From positions 62,001-126,000 of the forward strand of contig NZ_JAASQO010000006.1 in NCBI RefSeq assembly GCF_011762095.1: 64,000 nucleotides of DNA. Reading direction: 5' to 3'. The notes beneath the pieces were generated by a model. The model was not told where the DNA came from, searched no databases, and was given only the letters and a program-made list of their open reading frames with translations. Source of the DNA: Parvibaculum indicum. Its GTDB lineage: Bacteria; Pseudomonadota; Alphaproteobacteria; Parvibaculales; Parvibaculaceae. Shown here piece by piece: positions 60,953-64,000 of the stretch. The translations under genes and the position numbers were made by a program. Numbering within the stretch: the stretch's first letter is position 1; each line of letters begins with the position of its first letter.

Positions 60953-62277
60953 CGCGCGAAATCGATGTCTTCGTCGAAGGCGAGGATCGCCCGACCGGAC
61001 GGCTGTCCGGCGACGAGCAGGGCGCCCTGTCGTTCCGCTACACTGCGGACGCCGTGCGGCCGGTCTCGCTCGCTCTGCCGCTCGAGCGGGAAAGCCTCAA
61101 GGACAGCGAAACGCGATCCTTCTTCGACAATCTACTGCAGGAGAATTCGTCACTCGATGCGGTGATGGCGAAGCACAACATCGATCGCTCCGACATTGCA
61201 GGCCTGCTTTATCACCTCGGCCGCGATTGCCCAGGTGCGATCTCTTGCGTGCCGGCCGGCGAGGGACCGGGAAAGAGGCCCGGACGCCTGGAGGAAGACT
61301 ACGATGTGTTGAGCGATAACGATCTCGCCAGGATCATGCGCTCCCTTCGCGACGACAGGCGTCTGCCGGTCGACACCAAGGACCCATCGCCGCTGGCCGG
61401 CGTCCAGGGAAAGATCGCGCTTACGTTATTGGCCGACGGATCCTTTGCCATTCCGCGACATGGAACCGGCGTCCCTACCACGCACATTCTCAAGATCCCG
61501 CGGCGCGGCGAAGAAGCTCTCGTCGACCAGGAGCATCGATTGATGTCGATCGCGGGCAGGGTTTACGGGGACGAAGTCGCACATGTCGAGCCGCTCGAAA
61601 TTGATGATGTGCGTGGACTGCTTATCACCCGGTTCGACCGTGTCGTCGAGAACGGTGTGGTGAGCCGGATCCATCAGGAGGACTTCTGCCAGGCGCTCGG
61701 CCTGCCGAAGAGCCTCAAATACGAACGAGACGGCGAAGGCGGCCGATCATTCAATGCAGAAGCGGTAGGCAAGGTCCTCGGAAAGACAAGGCTGCCGGCC
61801 AAGGCGCGGCGCTCCCTTCTGCAGATGACCATCCTCAATCTTGCTCTCGGCAACACAGACAACCACGCCAAAAACCACGCCCTGATCTATCGTGGCAACG
61901 CTCCGGAGCTCGCCCCACTCTACGATGTCGTCCCCGTGCTGCTCGACTCGAACATCGATCATCGATTTTCGCTGCATATCGGAGCCGCCGACACGATGGA
62001 AGCGCTCACACGCGATGACTTCTTCGACTTTGTAAGAGCGATCGGCCTCAGGGCACGCGGCAGGTCTGGTGAAGACGAAATCCTCAAGAACACCGGAGAG
62101 GTCCTAAATGCGATCGCCGGGCTTGTGGATGAACTGCAGGGCGGACAAACGAAGCTGCTTGGCGACATGATCGCACACCAGGTCGAACGTATCTCGGAAG
62201 TTCTGGGGCTCGAGACCGAGATTCCAGAGCGAGACGCCTTCCTGCTCAGAGGGGGTGGCTTCCGCCTGCAGAGCTGA
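60949..62277 (+). CDS. hipA: HipA family kinase toxin (copy 2)
   Basis: A 442-residue kinase, highly similar to copy 1 along its whole length, with LAGVQGKIALT and NLALGNTDNHAKNHALIYRG intact. Both toxins therefore look active, and cross-neutralisation by the near-identical HipB proteins is likely. Confidence 0.95.
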   Translation: MTREIDVFVEGEDRPTGRLSGDEQGALSFRYTADAVRPVSLALPLERESLKDSETRSFFDNLLQENSSLDAVMAKHNIDRSDIAGLLYHLGRDCPGAISCVPAGEGPGKRPGRLEEDYDVLSDNDLARIMRSLRDDRRLPVDTKDPSPLAGVQGKIALTLLADGSFAIPRHGTGVPTTHILKIPRRGEEALVDQEHRLMSIAGRVYGDEVAHVEPLEIDDVRGLLITRFDRVVENGVVSRIHQEDFCQALGLPKSLKYERDGEGGRSFNAEAVGKVLGKTRLPAKARRSLLQMTILNLALGNTDNHAKNHALIYRGNAPELAPLYDVVPVLLDSNIDHRFSLHIGAADTMEALTRDDFFDFVRAIGLRARGRSGEDEILKNTGEVLNAIAGLVDELQGGQTKLLGDMIAHQVERISEVLGLETEIPERDAFLLRGGGFRLQS

Positions 62278-62335
62278 TGGGGAGGCTTAAATGGGCGTGG
62301 ACGGTGAATTGCGACGGACAAGCAGGAGCGAAACC

Positions 62336-62635
62336 CTACGCAGCTTCCAGAGGTTTGGCTCGGTTGATTCGTGCCTTTTCCTTCGGATCGTGCATGGCTT
62401 TCCAGAGTTCGCTGCGGCGCTGCGTGTTCAGCCAGAAATCTGGCGTGTTGCCGAACACGCGGGCCAGAATGAGCGCGGTGGAGGCAGTCACATTTCTCTT
62501 GTCATTGCAGAGTTCGTTGACGTGCTTGCGTTGTACACCCATGGCCTCGGCCAGTTCGGTCTGGGTAAGCCCGAGCGGCTCCATGAACTCCTCGGTCAGG
62601 ATTTCGCCGACCGTGGCCGGTTTGCGCTTCGTCAT
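62336..62635 (-). CDS. higA: HigA antitoxin (locus 3)
   Basis: A 99-residue XRE antitoxin (ATVGEILTEEFMEPLGLTQTELAEAMGVQRKHVNELCNDKRNV). It follows a shortened higB by 11 bases; an ATG at 62641 is an alternative start. Confidence 0.9.
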   Translation of the reverse strand: MTKRKPATVGEILTEEFMEPLGLTQTELAEAMGVQRKHVNELCNDKRNVTASTALILARVFGNTPDFWLNTQRRSELWKAMHDPKEKARINRAKPLEAA

Positions 62636-62646
62636 CAACATGAGCT

Positions 62647-62871
62647 TTACCTGTAGCTGTGATCGTTCAGATCGATATTCCTCGCCTCGCCCCGGCTTGC
62701 ATCCCACTGGAAAACCAGTCTCCATTGCTTGCTGACGCGGATTGAATGCCAGCCGGACAGCTTGCCCTGCAGCCGTTCGAAATGATTGCCGGGCGGGATA
62801 CGAAGGTCCTCGTCGGCCATCGCGTCGTCAATCATCTGGAGCTTGCGAAACACCCGCAGCCTTTTTAGCAA
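62647..62871 (-). pseudogene. higB: HigB toxin, N-terminally truncated
   Basis: 74 codons from a TTG: LKRLRVFRKLQMIDDAMADEDLRIPPGNHFERLQGKLSG, then WHSIRVSKQWRLVFQW, matching the second half of HigB proteins of about 92 residues. The first 18-20 residues are missing and an in-frame stop lies four codons upstream (TAA before CCCCGC). Activity is doubtful, though the RelE-like core is present. Confidence 0.65.
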
Positions 62872-62939
62872 AATGCGGGGTTACAAATCGCTAGCACCTT
62901 ATGCTTACGTATATGATTGTGGCCGATTATATTGCTTGC

Positions 62940-63196
62940 ATGAACAGCAAGCACAAAAGGACGCTCAAAGCTGTGTTTGCCGAGCCCGTCTCAGGAGCGA
63001 TTGAATGGGCGTCTATCGAGAGTCTGCTTGTTGCTGTCGGGGCGCCCGCGTGATCGAAGGCCGTGGCTCCCGCGTCCGGTTTGAGAAAGATGGTGTAGTC
63101 ATCTCGTTCCATCGGCCGCATCCGCGCAAGGAGGCCAAACGCTATCAGGTCCGCGACGCCTGCGAATTCCTCTCCCAGATTGGAGCGAGACCATGA
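62940..63196 (+). pseudogene. hicA: HicA toxin, frameshifted (locus 2)
   Basis: ATG 62940 begins MNSKHKRTLKAVFAEPVSGA and runs to VAVGAPA then a stop. The family sequence resumes two bases out of phase as RVIEGRGSRVRFEKDGVVISFHRPHPRK...VRDACEFLSQIG. The total is 257 bases, consistent with a two-base insertion near 63040 (GGGGCGCCCGCG). The catalytic His region lies after the shift, so the toxin is inactive while hicB remains. Confidence 0.87.
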
Positions 63197-63537
63197 ACAC
63201 GATGACTTACAAGGGCTATTCGGCGCGGGTTGAATATGACGATGAAGATGAAATTTTTTTCGGCAAAATCGCCGGTATTTCCGATGTCATAGGGTTTCAC
63301 GCGGAGACTGTTGCTGATCTGAAGACAGCGTTCCATGAAGCGCTTGATGACTATCTTGCCACCTGCGCAAAGGTTGGTAAGGAGCCCCAAAAGCCCTATT
63401 CAGGCAAGATGATGTTCCGCGTGTCTCCGGATGTTCATCGTAAGGCTGCCGTAGCTGCAGAACTTTCCGGAAAGAGCCTCAACCAATGGGCCGAGGAAGC
63501 GCTGTCAAAGGCGGCCCAGCCGAATTCGGTCGGGTAG
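63193..63537 (+). CDS. hicB: HicB antitoxin (locus 2)
   Basis: A 114-residue protein: HicB fold (YSARVEYDDEDEIFFGKIAGISDVIGFHAETVADLKTAFHEALDDYL) and ribbon-helix-helix tail (FRVSPDVHRKAAVAAELSGKSLNQWAEEAL). Its ATG overlaps the hicA stop by four bases. It is unrelated in detail to HicB of locus 1. Confidence 0.92.
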   Translation: MNTMTYKGYSARVEYDDEDEIFFGKIAGISDVIGFHAETVADLKTAFHEALDDYLATCAKVGKEPQKPYSGKMMFRVSPDVHRKAAVAAELSGKSLNQWAEEALSKAAQPNSVG

Positions 63538-63602
63538 CTTGCTGTGCCCGCAGCCTCGATTGCGCCGTTTGTCAGAAGATCATTTTTGGGTACTTTCGGG
63601 TG

Positions 63603-64000
63603 TCAAAACACCCGCATCCCATCCTTGAGAATATGCGTTTTGATGATGTCACGCGCGCTTTCGATCTCGACGACATCGCAGTCGATTTGCAGGTAGCGCT
63701 CGATCACCCGCTGCGTCTCCTGCCATATCGCGAAATAATCCCACCCGGTCACCCGCGTCTTGTCGGCATCGATTGCGATATCGATGTCACTGTCCGGTGT
63801 GGCGTCTCCTCGGACGAGGGATCCAAAAAGCCAGAGCGCTTGCACCCCGATACGCCGCAGTTCCGGCTCAAGTTCGCGCAACCCTTCGATGCATTCAGCC
63901 TTGTCGGGCACGCGCGGCCGCAGCTTTTCCAACGCGCTGTGTAACGCGCGGATCTCCGCTTCTTCCGCATGTATCAGCTCTATTCGCTGGTGGCCGACCC
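63603..64000 (-). CDS. MNT-type nucleotidyltransferase, possibly fused to a DUF6088-like tail (partial)
   Basis: The minimal nucleotidyltransferase domain (QALWLFGSLVRGDATPDSDIDIAIDADKT, motif GSxxRG...DSDID) is complete to the stop at 63603. Upstream the frame stays open to the window edge and reads QRIELIHAEEAEIRALHSALEK, the same sequence that ends the DUF6088-like antitoxin at 53228-53716. It may be a fusion or a separate gene starting at TTG 63932. MNT proteins usually act as antitoxins by AMPylating HEPN toxins; no HEPN gene follows here. Confidence 0.7.
   Translation of the reverse strand, partial: VGHQRIELIHAEEAEIRALHSALEKLRPRVPDKAECIEGLRELEPELRRIGVQALWLFGSLVRGDATPDSDIDIAIDADKTRVTGWDYFAIWQETQRVIERYLQIDCDVVEIESARDIIKTHILKDGMRVF

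Noticed and set aside
1-64000. tRNA, rRNA or riboswitch genes
   Set aside because: None recognised on either strand by eye; a covariance-model search would be needed to exclude a diverged one.

Overview
The window reads as a chromosomal segment of a GC-rich alphaproteobacterium. The evidence is a ChrR-type ECF sigma system with TGATCC-N16-CGTA promoters, an alphaproteobacterial Zur box, and the general gene style. A Rhizobiales or Parvibaculum-like host is my guess from protein flavour only. No rRNA, tRNA or CRISPR array was recognised.

About 1-27 kb is mostly ordinary chromosome. It holds a divergent GMC alcohol oxidoreductase / aldehyde dehydrogenase pair, an MFS exporter, an overlapping ppk2 - MgtC-family - rlmJ operon, and a Zur-boxed TonB receptor (probable zinc uptake). 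Next comes a complete rpoE-chrR regulon with a divergent FAD-protein/DUF1365 operon, a GGDEF-EAL protein, a two-subunit acyl-CoA dehydrogenase, chrA, a frameshifted SemiSWEET, a zinc ADH, arfB, a GST, a small envelope pair and a cardiolipin synthase-like gene. One AT-rich islet at 3.3-5.3 kb (SEC-C protein, DUF4365 protein) interrupts it.

From about 27.4 kb to the end the window is a heavily rearranged genomic island. It has two paralogous hipBA loci, a divergent tyrosine recombinase followed by four 20-bp iterons, three AbiE-type (type IV) toxin-antitoxin pairs (two with damaged toxins), two hicAB loci (one toxin frameshifted), two higBA loci plus an orphan higA, a Fic protein, a nuclease, a plasmid-type replication-like protein and a ribbon-helix-helix gene split by a 26-bp perfect hairpin. 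Mobile DNA includes one IS3-family element, three intact tnpB-only (IS1341-type) elements and at least five relics.

The most distinctive content is a set of calcineurin-like metallophosphoesterase genes (36.5, 46.9, 48.5, 49.7 and 53.8 kb, plus a relic at 59.9 kb). They sit beside a DEDDh exonuclease and toxin-antitoxin genes; one carries a C-terminal HTH-like segment and another is fused in frame to an inserted TnpB. Duplicated gene tails at 50-51 and 59.9-60.5 kb show repeated recombination. The island looks like an integrated element or toxin-antitoxin/defence sink whose modules are partly decayed.
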